From positions 1 through 38,657 of the forward strand of contig JACPBN010000041.1 of NCBI GenBank assembly GCA_016180275.1: a DNA stretch of 38,657 nt. Direction: 5' to 3'. Below the pieces are notes generated by a model. It did no database searches. It was not told the DNA's origin and saw nothing but the letters and a program-made list of their open reading frames with translations. Position numbers and translations under genes: made by a program. Shown here in pieces: positions 31,107 to 37,692 of the stretch. Every line of letters starts with the position of its first letter. The stretch's first letter is position 1. The stretch is from Candidatus Woesearchaeota archaeon (GTDB taxonomy: Archaea > Nanobdellota > Nanobdellia > Woesearchaeales > UBA10200).

Positions 31107-32486
31107 TTACTTCTTTTCATGCGAATGTGCTGTAGAATGATGATACGCATCATGTTTTTCATGTCCACCATGAAGATGACCTGCAACTCTATTTTCAGCT
31201 ATTTTATCTTCACTTACTTTTTCACTAACTGCTTTCATTGACTCTCCTGTATGCGCCAATGGCTTAGCCGGCCATCCTGAAACAATCGTATCATTTGGCA
31301 CTGGCCTGTCAACAAAACTCCATGACCCGACTATTGCATGCTTGCCAATAACCAAGCGCTCTTCCTGTCCAGTTGCTTTGTTTGTATAATGGCATTGTAT
31401 CATTGCATTTTCTTTTATAATTGCGCCTTCGCCTATTACTGGCCTTCCTAACGAGGATTTGTTATTGATAAAATCATGTCCGCCGATAAACGAGCCTGTT
31501 TTCAGAACTGCATTATCTTCAATGGTTATTAAGTCTGGGTTTATGTGATCAATATATGCAAACTGCTCTATTCTTACATTTCTGCCGATTTTTGCGCCTG
31601 TCAATCTTAACATTAGATTTTTCAATCCGCATGCAGGAAAGAAAGCAGTAAATTCAACCCAGGCAGCTGTAATCCAAATTTTCAGTGTATTGCGCATCCT
31701 AAACCATTCATTGCCTGCATTTCCGCGCTTGCCTTTGTAAGTGATGTTTAGTGAAGGAATTGTTTTGTCTTTCAGGAATTTCTTAGTCATCTCTTTTTGC
31801 TCGCGATAGTAGGCAGCAGTATCTGTCCTGTCAATAGTATTCCATCCCGCATCTACAATTTTAATCAATCGCATTGGACGCGAACCAACAAAACCAAGCT
31901 CTGGAACATCTTTGTCAACATAAGTTGCTGTGCCAATGATTGCATTATCTCCAACAGTAACGCCTGGCTCAAAGTCTGCAATGCTCGCAACTAAAACATC
32001 TTTGCCGATCTTTACTCTGCCTAATTTCAGGATTCTTTTTCCATCAATTGTTTTATGGCTTGTCTGATTCAATCTATTAATGCTTGCATACCTGTTTTTG
32101 TCAAAATAGTTGACTTTATTCTCTTCTTTGTATGGCTCTCTGAGCATGTGCGCAAATATTTGTGTATAGCCGCCGATTAAAGTATTATCACCTACCTCAA
32201 CCAAGTCTGGATAGCGATAATCAAAGAGAACATCCATCGGCAGGCAGATTTCTTTGCCTAATTTTACGCCAATCATCCGATAGAGAGAGTTTTTAATCTT
32301 GCAAGGCGGAACTTTTCCTAGGATCCTGTTTAACATCCAATTAAAGTAATATCTCAATGCGCTTCTTGGATAAACCTGGCTGTCTGTTACACCCGGATCC
32401 AATTCAATCTCAATAGATTTCTGCTCTGGATTTGCAAGGAATTCTTTTATGCGCTGTTTTGCTTCTTTTGCGTTCATTTTTAGCAT
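31107..32486 (-). CDS. Double left-handed beta-helix (hexapeptide-repeat) acyltransferase-like protein with His-rich tail
   Basis: 459 residues with two hexapeptide-repeat regions: ~85-215 (VKLGKEICLPMDVLFDYRYP, VGDNTLIGGYTQIF, VTVGDNAIIGTATYV) and ~300-420 (AKIGRNVRIEQFAYID, ITIEDNAVLKTGSFIGGHDF, VIGKHAIVGSWSFV). The second ends in TIVSGWPAKPLA, usual for O-acetyltransferases and for the C-terminal part of some peptide synthetase-like proteins. The last ~40 residues are rich in His (HLHGGHEKHDAYHHSTAHSH), a plausible metal-binding tail. Its substrate is unknown. The gene begins 17 nt after the stop of a small winged-helix gene, so the two form an operon with the regulator first. Confidence 0.8.
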   Translation of the reverse strand: MLKMNAKEAKQRIKEFLANPEQKSIEIELDPGVTDSQVYPRSALRYYFNWMLNRILGKVPPCKIKNSLYRMIGVKLGKEICLPMDVLFDYRYPDLVEVGDNTLIGGYTQIFAHMLREPYKEENKVNYFDKNRYASINRLNQTSHKTIDGKRILKLGRVKIGKDVLVASIADFEPGVTVGDNAIIGTATYVDKDVPELGFVGSRPMRLIKIVDAGWNTIDRTDTAAYYREQKEMTKKFLKDKTIPSLNITYKGKRGNAGNEWFRMRNTLKIWITAAWVEFTAFFPACGLKNLMLRLTGAKIGRNVRIEQFAYIDHINPDLITIEDNAVLKTGSFIGGHDFINNKSSLGRPVIGEGAIIKENAMIQCHYTNKATGQEERLVIGKHAIVGSWSFVDRPVPNDTIVSGWPAKPLAHTGESMKAVSEKVSEDKIAENRVAGHLHGGHEKHDAYHHSTAHSHEKK

Positions 32487-32503
32487 TGAAATGTAACATT
32501 ATT

Positions 32504-32776
32504 TTAATTATTTTCTATTTCATTTATCTCTTTTAATTTTTCACTGTTTAAGCTGCAGTGTTGTTCTCCTGTTGATTTTTTGTTAATCAATATACCTTTA
32601 TTGAATAAGTCATCAATTGCTTCTTCTACTATTTTTTCACCCCTTAGATGCCTTGGAACACAATTTTTTAGATGGATTGTTTCTGTATGCGCTCCGCCAT
32701 ATTTTTTCTTGTTTTTCAGCATTCTAATCATTTTTTTCTGGATAGCATGCATTTCATTAACATCAATTTTTGCCAT
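32504..32776 (-). CDS. Small winged-helix protein, cassette 1 left gene (90 aa)
   Basis: MAKIDVNEMHAIQKKMIRML begins a short helical region; then YGGAHTETIHLKNCVPRHLR, VVEEAIDDLFNKGIL-like (IVEEAIDDLFNKGIL) and INKKSTGEQHCSLNSEKLKE. This is a winged helix with the recognition helix near the middle and the wing STGEQHCSLN at the end. It is paralogous to 34733-35002 (shared HT..EHL/HLK, KGIL..K, GEQ..SLN). TATA TTTATATA at 32802-32809 lies ~26 nt before ATG 32776, so the transcript is nearly leaderless. It heads an operon with the beta-helix gene. Confidence 0.75.
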   Translation of the reverse strand: MAKIDVNEMHAIQKKMIRMLKNKKKYGGAHTETIHLKNCVPRHLRGEKIVEEAIDDLFNKGILINKKSTGEQHCSLNSEKLKEINEIENN

Positions 32777-32801
32777 ACTTAATACAATTAAATAATTCCC
32801 T

Positions 32802-32860
32802 TATATAAAGATATGTTGCATAAATGTAATATATGTGTTGCAGAATAGAAACATTTAAAT
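32802..32860. promoter_or_regulatory. Divergent promoters of winged-helix cassette 1
   Basis: The minus-strand TATA box is at 32802-32809 and the plus-strand box TTTAAAT at 32854-32860. Between them is a direct repeat, TATGTTGCA (32812-32820) and TATGTGTTGCA (32832-32842), placed where a regulator could act on both promoters. Confidence 0.5.
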
Positions 32861-32887
32861 AGTAATTAGTCTTTAATCGGTTAAGTG

Positions 32888-33226
32888 ATGCACATGAGCT
32901 TTCAAGATGAAAATACATTGTTTAGGACATTATTTGGAGATACGCCTAAGATAAGAGTCTTAGAATACTTATTAGAAGGACGTGAATTAGATCATTCTAT
33001 AGGGGACATAGCAGAAGGCGCAGGCATCAACCGAGTAACATTATTTAGAATGTGGAATGAGATGATAAAATCACAGATTATAGCTCATACAAGAGATATA
33101 GGCAATGCTAAATTATATAAGATTAATGCAACTAACCCATATGTTAAAATCTTAATTGAAGTCTTTGATAGGATAATAAATGTTGATTTTCAAGAAGAAA
33201 GAATCAAAAAGAAAGTTCTAGTATAG
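32888..33226 (+). CDS. Winged-helix regulator, cassette 1 right gene
   Basis: About 112 residues: MHMSFQDENTLFRTLFGDTP, KIRVLEYLLEGRELDHSIGD, IAEGAGINRVTLFRMWNEMI and a wing LYKINATNP, then PYVKILIEVFDRIINVDF, a C-terminal helix suited to dimer formation. It is paralogous to 35114-35443 (same order: short leader, 'I.eyL/I.FLVE', 'DI..GA.I.R...F..W..', 'LY.LNA..P'). The start is ATG 32888 (28 nt after the TATA-like TTTAAAT); GTG 32885 is adjacent. It lies divergent to the small winged-helix gene and converges with paralogue 3. Confidence 0.8.
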   Translation: MHMSFQDENTLFRTLFGDTPKIRVLEYLLEGRELDHSIGDIAEGAGINRVTLFRMWNEMIKSQIIAHTRDIGNAKLYKINATNPYVKILIEVFDRIINVDFQEERIKKKVLV

Positions 33227-33230
33227 GTAT

Positions 33231-34667
33231 TTATTTTATTATCTTCACAACTCCGTGATTCGCATTCACTTCAACTAACATCCCATCCCGCAAAACTTTA
33301 GTCGCAATCTTTGTGCCAACTGTGCATGGAATATTAAATTCTCTCGAGATTATTGCTGCATGGCAGGTAGCGCCTCCTTCGTTTGTAATGATTGCAGCTG
33401 CTTTTTTCATGGCTGGCAAAAAATCAGGCATGGTCATTCCTGTTACTAAGATATCTCCTTTCTCAATTTTGCTGAGAGCATCTGCTGCAGATAAAGCAAT
33501 TTTCACTTTACCTACCGCTTTTCCCAAAGAAGCAGGCAACCCAGAGAAATCTCTTATTCCTTGAATATCTGCGCTGAATTCTTTTTCTTTCACAGATAAT
33601 GCTTCTTTACCAATAGCAGAAGTTATTTTCTTATTTTCAATTATGATTGTCACACACCCTAATCTCGCAGTTGTTTCATTTTCATCTAATTTGTTTTTTC
33701 CTTCTGATTTTATTAATGCAAGAATCTTTTCTGGCATATATAACTCAAGATATTCTACTTTTATCTTAAATCTGGCAGCTAATTCCTCTAATATCAGGTA
33801 AATGCTGTAAGTTGTCTTTAGCTGGGTTTCTTTTCTTTTGTCATGCAGCAATGCATAAGCTTCAAAGATATCATTTAAGACAGCAAGCTCTTTATCTTTT
33901 AGATATTTTTCTTTTCCATTTAATGTCTCTGCCCTGTACTTTTCCAACTGCTTGATATGTTTATTAATGTCTTTTGTCTGTTTTATAATATCATTAACTC
34001 CTTTCTTAATGTTCTCAACGGTTCTTATATTTCCTGCACGCCAGTTCAGCTCAGTCCACCAGTATTCGTCTAACAATTTAGTTAGTAATTCTTTATTTAT
34101 TTCTCTGGCTTTTTCGTTACCTGGTTTTTTATTTTTTTGAAAATCCAGCACCAGCTTATAATACAGCAATTCTTCTTTTTTTGGATAGCTTAATTCAGCA
34201 GCAGTTGTCATTATAGCATAAGCTTCATTTTGCTCTCTTTTTATGCCAACTAATTTTGCTATTCTTGCCCTTAATTGATTCTCAAGCTCGATATCAACAG
34301 CATCAATCTCCATAGAAAGCGCATGAAATTTCTCTGTTTTCTCTCTAAGATCTGCATATAAATCATATAGTCCATTATTGCTTAATTTACTTAATCTTGC
34401 CAAGCCAAGTTGTTTTACCTTTGCTGCAGATTGCTGCGCATCATTTATAATTTTATTATGCAGCTCAACATGTTCCTTTAGCCAAGTATTATCCTTTGAA
34501 TTCTCAACCAGAAATTTGCCCATAATCTCTAAGTCAAGCTGCCACCAGCCCCAAAAAGACCTGTCATTAAGCTGCTCTGCACTGTACAACATTTTAGTAA
34601 ATGGCTTTCCTACTAGCTCAGCAGAGTATTTTGCCATTCCGTCAACTATCTGCATGCCTATCTGCAC
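33231..34667 (-). CDS. Dikinase-island paralogue 3: variable region + PEP-utilising His swivelling domain, start unclear
   Basis: 478 residues from GTG 34667. The C-terminal domain has KGDILVTGMTMPDFLPAMKK, ITNEGGATCHAAIISREF (H436) and NIPCTVGTKIATKVL. The middle has DEYWWTELNWRAGN, ALLHDKRKETQLKTTYSIYL and VEYLELYMPEKIL. The N-terminal part differs from the others (NDRSFWGWWQLDLEIMGKFL). Coding-like sequence continues upstream in frame for ~29 codons (VRLSFDEGETITYVEYIREC) to a TGA overlapping the end of the winged-helix gene, but has no ATG, GTG or TTG. That winged-helix gene carries a slippery T TTT TTA where a -1 shift would enter this frame. So the protein may be a frameshift fusion, or it may start at GTG 34667. 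Confidence 0.75.
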   Translation of the reverse strand: MQIGMQIVDGMAKYSAELVGKPFTKMLYSAEQLNDRSFWGWWQLDLEIMGKFLVENSKDNTWLKEHVELHNKIINDAQQSAAKVKQLGLARLSKLSNNGLYDLYADLREKTEKFHALSMEIDAVDIELENQLRARIAKLVGIKREQNEAYAIMTTAAELSYPKKEELLYYKLVLDFQKNKKPGNEKAREINKELLTKLLDEYWWTELNWRAGNIRTVENIKKGVNDIIKQTKDINKHIKQLEKYRAETLNGKEKYLKDKELAVLNDIFEAYALLHDKRKETQLKTTYSIYLILEELAARFKIKVEYLELYMPEKILALIKSEGKNKLDENETTARLGCVTIIIENKKITSAIGKEALSVKEKEFSADIQGIRDFSGLPASLGKAVGKVKIALSAADALSKIEKGDILVTGMTMPDFLPAMKKAAAIITNEGGATCHAAIISREFNIPCTVGTKIATKVLRDGMLVEVNANHGVVKIIK

Positions 34668-34732
34668 TGAGATGCATTCGCGGATATATTCGACGTAAGT
34701 AATTGTCTCACCTTCATCAAATGATAATCTAA

Positions 34733-35002
34733 CTATAACTTCTTTAAAAAAACATCAATATAAAACATAACTTTGTCTATTATATCTAGATTTATTGATA
34801 CTTGCTCGCCGTAACTAGTATGCTTAACCAACAAAATATTTTCTTTCTTTAATTCCTTAACCATATCTTTTACTCTACCGACCATATCTTTGGGAAATCC
34901 TTTTTGCAGATGCTCAATAGCAGTATGGCTAGCCTCAAATTTTCCAAAACGAGTCAGCTTATGCAATATTTTGCCTTTAATCTCAGCATCTGTCCAAATC
35001 AT
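34733..35002 (-). CDS. Small winged-helix protein, cassette 2 left gene (89 aa)
   Basis: MIWTDAEIKGKILHKLTRFG, KFEASHTAIEHLQKGFPKDM, VKDMVKELKKENILLVKHTS and YGEQVSINLDIIDKV follow the same plan as 32504-32776. The end (VMFYIDVFLKKL) is encoded by a run of seven T, TTT TTA AAG in frame, just before TAG 34735-34733. The TATA box, ATTTTTATAG on the minus strand (35028-35037), lies ~26 nt before ATG 35002; a GGTG ribosome site is also present. It heads a unit with paralogue 3 and probably regulates it. Divergent partner: 35114-35443. Confidence 0.75.
   Translation of the reverse strand: MIWTDAEIKGKILHKLTRFGKFEASHTAIEHLQKGFPKDMVGRVKDMVKELKKENILLVKHTSYGEQVSINLDIIDKVMFYIDVFLKKL
34745..34751 (-). 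promoter_or_regulatory. Candidate -1 slippery heptamer T TTT TTA (with overlapping T TTA AAG)
   Basis: In the zero frame of the winged-helix gene the minus strand reads GTT TTT TTA AAG AAG TTA TAG. T TTT TTA fits X XXY YYZ; a -1 slip gives TTT TTT AAA GAA and runs into the frame of paralogue 3. The stop lies three codons after the heptamer. A run of T can also arise from an assembly error. Confidence 0.4.
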
Positions 35003-35027
35003 CTAAACACCTATACTTTCCAACAAT

Positions 35028-35091
35028 CTATAAAAATGCTTAATTTTCTAAAGTCTATATATATATATACTTTGACCGTAAGATTTATATA
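35028..35091. promoter_or_regulatory. Divergent promoters of winged-helix cassette 2
   Basis: The minus-strand TATA box is at 35028-35037. The plus-strand TATA box TTTATATA is at 35084-35091, 22 nt before ATG 35114. Between them AAAGT-(alternating TA)-ACTTT forms a dyad at about 35051-35073, a candidate operator shared by both genes. Confidence 0.55.
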
Positions 35092-35113
35092 CTTTTCTAT
35101 ATTTTATTAAGGT

Positions 35114-35443
35114 ATGAAAGACAAATCATTATTATTGCAACTGACTGGAGAAATGCCATTATTTAAGATTATAGATTTCTTAGTAGAGAATAAAGGTATG
35201 GATTTTACAAAAACCGATATAGAAAAAGGCGCAGAAATCTCCAGAGCATCTGTATTTAATTATTGGGAGCAATTGGAGAAAAACGGATTAGTACGAGAAA
35301 CAAGAAGATTTGGCAAGACAAGGCTTTACACATTAAATGCCGAAAGCCCTGTTGTTAAGAAGATTCTAGAATTAGAAGCAACTTTGATTAGGCAAGCGAT
35401 GGTAAGTGTCACAAAGAAAAAAGTGATAGTTATAGGTAATTAG
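35114..35443 (+). CDS. Winged-helix regulator, cassette 2 right gene
   Basis: 109 residues: MKDKSLLLQLTGEMPLFKII, DFLVENKGMDFTKTDIEKGA, ISRASVFNYWEQLEKNGLVR and a wing FGKTRLYTLNAESPVVKKIL, then a helix EATLIRQAMVSVTKKKV. Paralogous to 32888-33226 in every element. ATG 35114 follows the TATA box by 22 nt, a leaderless arrangement. Together with the left gene it repeats cassette 1, including the same 111-bp gap. It converges on 35465-35680. Confidence 0.82.
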   Translation: MKDKSLLLQLTGEMPLFKIIDFLVENKGMDFTKTDIEKGAEISRASVFNYWEQLEKNGLVRETRRFGKTRLYTLNAESPVVKKILELEATLIRQAMVSVTKKKVIVIGN

Positions 35444-35464
35444 TAATTCTCTGATAAAAATAGT

Positions 35465-35680
35465 TTACTGCAAAATTTGGATTATGCCAAGCAATGCATC
35501 TCTTTTATTTTTCTGGTCCTTAAACACAAATCCGTCTCTTTTAATGTCGCTTCTTCCCTTGTATTTATGTACAACTCTCCTTAATTTTGATAGATTATAA
35601 ACAACGGCAATGTCGATCCTAACTGGCTTCTCGCCAAATTTCTTTGGCCATGTGTAGAACGGCTCGATAAAATTTTCCAT
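35465..35680 (-). CDS. Unknown small protein (71 aa)
   Basis: MENFIEPFYTWPKKFGEKPV, RIDIAVVYNLSKLRRVVHKY, KGRSDIKRDGFVFKDQKNKR and DALLGIIQILQ. Soluble and basic, with a beta-like start and a helical end; no motif known to me. ATG 35680 is preferred over GTG 35686 because AGGTAGGA lies 8 nt upstream. It begins 12 nt after the stop of 35693-36010 and is surely co-transcribed with it; the two may form a complex. Confidence 0.5.
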   Translation of the reverse strand: MENFIEPFYTWPKKFGEKPVRIDIAVVYNLSKLRRVVHKYKGRSDIKRDGFVFKDQKNKRDALLGIIQILQ

Positions 35681-35692
35681 AATCACTGAATC

Positions 35693-36010
35693 CTACCTAA
35701 CTTTGAAATCAAGCGCAAAAAAATCAATCTTTTTGTTTTCAACATTCTCATACCTGTCTCCTTTTTTACTAAAGTCATACCTGTCATGGCCTAATCCCAT
35801 GATTATTTTTATTAGAGCATTGACAGACTTTCCTTTATGTTCCTGGCTTCCCAAGCATCTTATAGCAACTTTTTTTCCTATAGCAACCCAGTCAGGTTTA
35901 GATTTAACGCTATATTCCGAAATTTTGATCTGATAAACAGGAACTGCCATTTCTGCCAGATGAGAAACATTGTTTATTAAGCTTTCTGAAGCGTTACCCC
36001 TACATTTCAC
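35693..36010 (-). CDS. Unknown protein (up to 105 aa), first gene of a two-gene unit
   Basis: From GTG 36010: MKCRGNASESLINNVSHLAE then MAVPVYQIKISEYSVKSKPD, WVAIGKKVAIRCLGSQEHKG, SVNALIKIIMGLGHDRYDFS and KKIDFFALDFKVR. Repeated beta-strand patterns and several basic residues but no catalytic motif I can name. ATG 35950 (MAVPVYQI) is an alternative start and fits the most protein-like part. A TATA-like GTATAAAAAAT within a set of dyads lies ~75-90 nt upstream of GTG 36010. Function unknown. Confidence 0.5.
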   Translation of the reverse strand: MKCRGNASESLINNVSHLAEMAVPVYQIKISEYSVKSKPDWVAIGKKVAIRCLGSQEHKGKSVNALIKIIMGLGHDRYDFSKKGDRYENVENKKIDFFALDFKVR

Positions 36011-36078
36011 AAAAAAACAAAAAAATTCATGATTTGTAGAGGTAATGGATGCTATAACTGAAATAGTTTCCGGATAAC

Positions 36079-36119
36079 AAAGGTATTTTTTATACCTTTT
36101 GTAGGTATAATATATACCT
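36079..36119 (-). promoter_or_regulatory. Two adjacent AGGTAT dyads, promoter/operator of the 36010-35465 unit
   Basis: AAAGGTAT (36079-36086) pairs with ATACCTTT (36092-36099), and AGGTATA (36103-36109) with TATACCT (36113-36119). The four half-sites share AGGTAT. On the minus strand the first dyad contains a TATAAAAAAT box. The order fits a repressor binding over the promoter. Confidence 0.5.
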
Positions 36120-36145
36120 GAGAGATAATCTTAGCCAATACGATC

Positions 36146-37645
36146 TTATTTCAGGATCTTCACGATGCCATGATTCGCATTGACAATCACCAAATCTCCA
36201 TCCTTAAGCACCTTGGTCGCGATCTTTGTGCCGATGACACAAGGTATCTTGAGTTCTCTGCTTATGACTGCAGCATGGCTTGTGATGCCGCCTTCATCTG
36301 TGATAATTGCTGCAGCTCTTTTCATCGCAGGAACAAACTCTGGCCTAGTCATTGATGTAACAAGTATGTCTCCTTTCTCTACTTTAAATATTTCTGCTGC
36401 ATTAATGCAGACTTTAACTTTGCCAGTGACATTACCTAATGATGCGCACATTCCGTTCAGCTCTTTAACATCATCTTCCTTATGCTGCCTGACAAGCATA
36501 GATTTGATCTCTTTGTATCTGTCTCCAGTAAATACTTCTAATTGATCTTCACAGTGAATAAATATGCTTGCCTTCCTTCTTTCCTTTAGATTTGTATTCT
36601 TGATAGAACCAACATCATCAGGATTAACTTCATCTGCCAATAGATATTTCAGGTCGCGAGAATCAACCTTAAAACGTTTGGCTATCTCATCGACAAACTG
36701 CTGAAATGCATAGACACCTGACAAAATCACAATCTTTCTCTGGTCTTGCCAGAAAGTTACAAAATCAGTTATCTCAACAAGGTCAATTAATTCGTGGCTT
36801 AAGTTTAGTTCTTTAAAGAGTTTCTTTTTGAGCAAAATATTCTTCTTAAGCTGTGAATCTGTTGTAATGGTTATCTGCTCGTTCTTATCAACTGCTTCCT
36901 TGATCTCAGAAATAACATCATCTGCAGTATATTCTCGTGCCTTGTCCCATTGAGATTTTATCCAGAAAAATCTTTTAATATGGGCATCAACCAGTGCTTT
37001 TAATTTTTTATCTTCAAGAGATGGTTCTTTGCGATTATTTTCTTTTTGATGTTTTTTATAATACTCAACCATCTTCAACATGCTCTTATTAAACTCTGGA
37101 AAGAACATCTTTCTGGTAGGCTGTGTCAGCTCAGTGAAATATTCTGTAAACTTATCCACTTTGCCTATCTTCTGCAAAGCTTTCAGCAAAAGATCCTTGA
37201 ACACAACATCAGTTGTAAGTGAGATTCCTTCAACAAGATGAGACGCTCCAAAAGCAAAATAGAACATGTTTGCAAATTTTTTATAATGAGTCAGTAACTG
37301 TTCGTCATTTAACTTAGACATTTTGTTCAATTGCTCTGCCATATACTTAAAGAAAGGCTTTTTTTCCTCATTGCTCTTTTTATCAAGCCAATCTAAGTAA
37401 TCCTTATCTTTCTTGTACCTTTTCATGAACTCATCGCACATATGGTGAAGGTCTTCTCTGCTGTAGTATAATTCAAGATAATCATTCTGGAAATCATAGA
37501 TAAACTTAGAATACCCATAACCAAGTGTTTTTTTGCATGCAATTATGCCAGAGATTGAAGCCCCAAATACAAAAACAGGGACAGCAGCTATTCCCTGGAC
37601 ATACCAGGATTTTTTTATTAAAGAGTTAATCAGTTCTTTGTTCAT
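36146..37645 (-). CDS. Dikinase-island paralogue 4: variable region + PEP-utilising His swivelling domain
   Basis: 499 residues. C-terminal His domain: KGDILVTSMTRPEFVPAMKR, ITDEGGITSHAAVISREL (H457) and KIPCVIGTKIATKVL. Middle: KRFFWIKSQWDKAREY, VTFWQDQRKIVILSGVYAFQ and RDLKYLLADEV. The N-terminus holds a hydrophobic segment (YVQGIAAVPVFVFGASISGI) that could touch the membrane, then helical charged sequence (YSREDLHHMCDEFMKRYKKD). There is no ATP-grasp domain or barrel. It starts 47 nt after paralogue 5 on the same strand, with an ATGAGG-type weak ribosome site, so paralogues 5 and 4 form one operon. Same inferred role as paralogue 1, with another acceptor. Confidence 0.82.
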   Translation of the reverse strand: MNKELINSLIKKSWYVQGIAAVPVFVFGASISGIIACKKTLGYGYSKFIYDFQNDYLELYYSREDLHHMCDEFMKRYKKDKDYLDWLDKKSNEEKKPFFKYMAEQLNKMSKLNDEQLLTHYKKFANMFYFAFGASHLVEGISLTTDVVFKDLLLKALQKIGKVDKFTEYFTELTQPTRKMFFPEFNKSMLKMVEYYKKHQKENNRKEPSLEDKKLKALVDAHIKRFFWIKSQWDKAREYTADDVISEIKEAVDKNEQITITTDSQLKKNILLKKKLFKELNLSHELIDLVEITDFVTFWQDQRKIVILSGVYAFQQFVDEIAKRFKVDSRDLKYLLADEVNPDDVGSIKNTNLKERRKASIFIHCEDQLEVFTGDRYKEIKSMLVRQHKEDDVKELNGMCASLGNVTGKVKVCINAAEIFKVEKGDILVTSMTRPEFVPAMKRAAAIITDEGGITSHAAVISRELKIPCVIGTKIATKVLKDGDLVIVNANHGIVKILK

Positions 37646-37692
37646 TTCAATAGCCTCATGTTTGTTCTGGATTCAAATATTTTCTGAGATTA

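Noticed and set aside
34745..34751. T7 run as proof of programmed frameshifting
   Set aside because: Kept only as a candidate: a homopolymer indel in the assembly would look the same.
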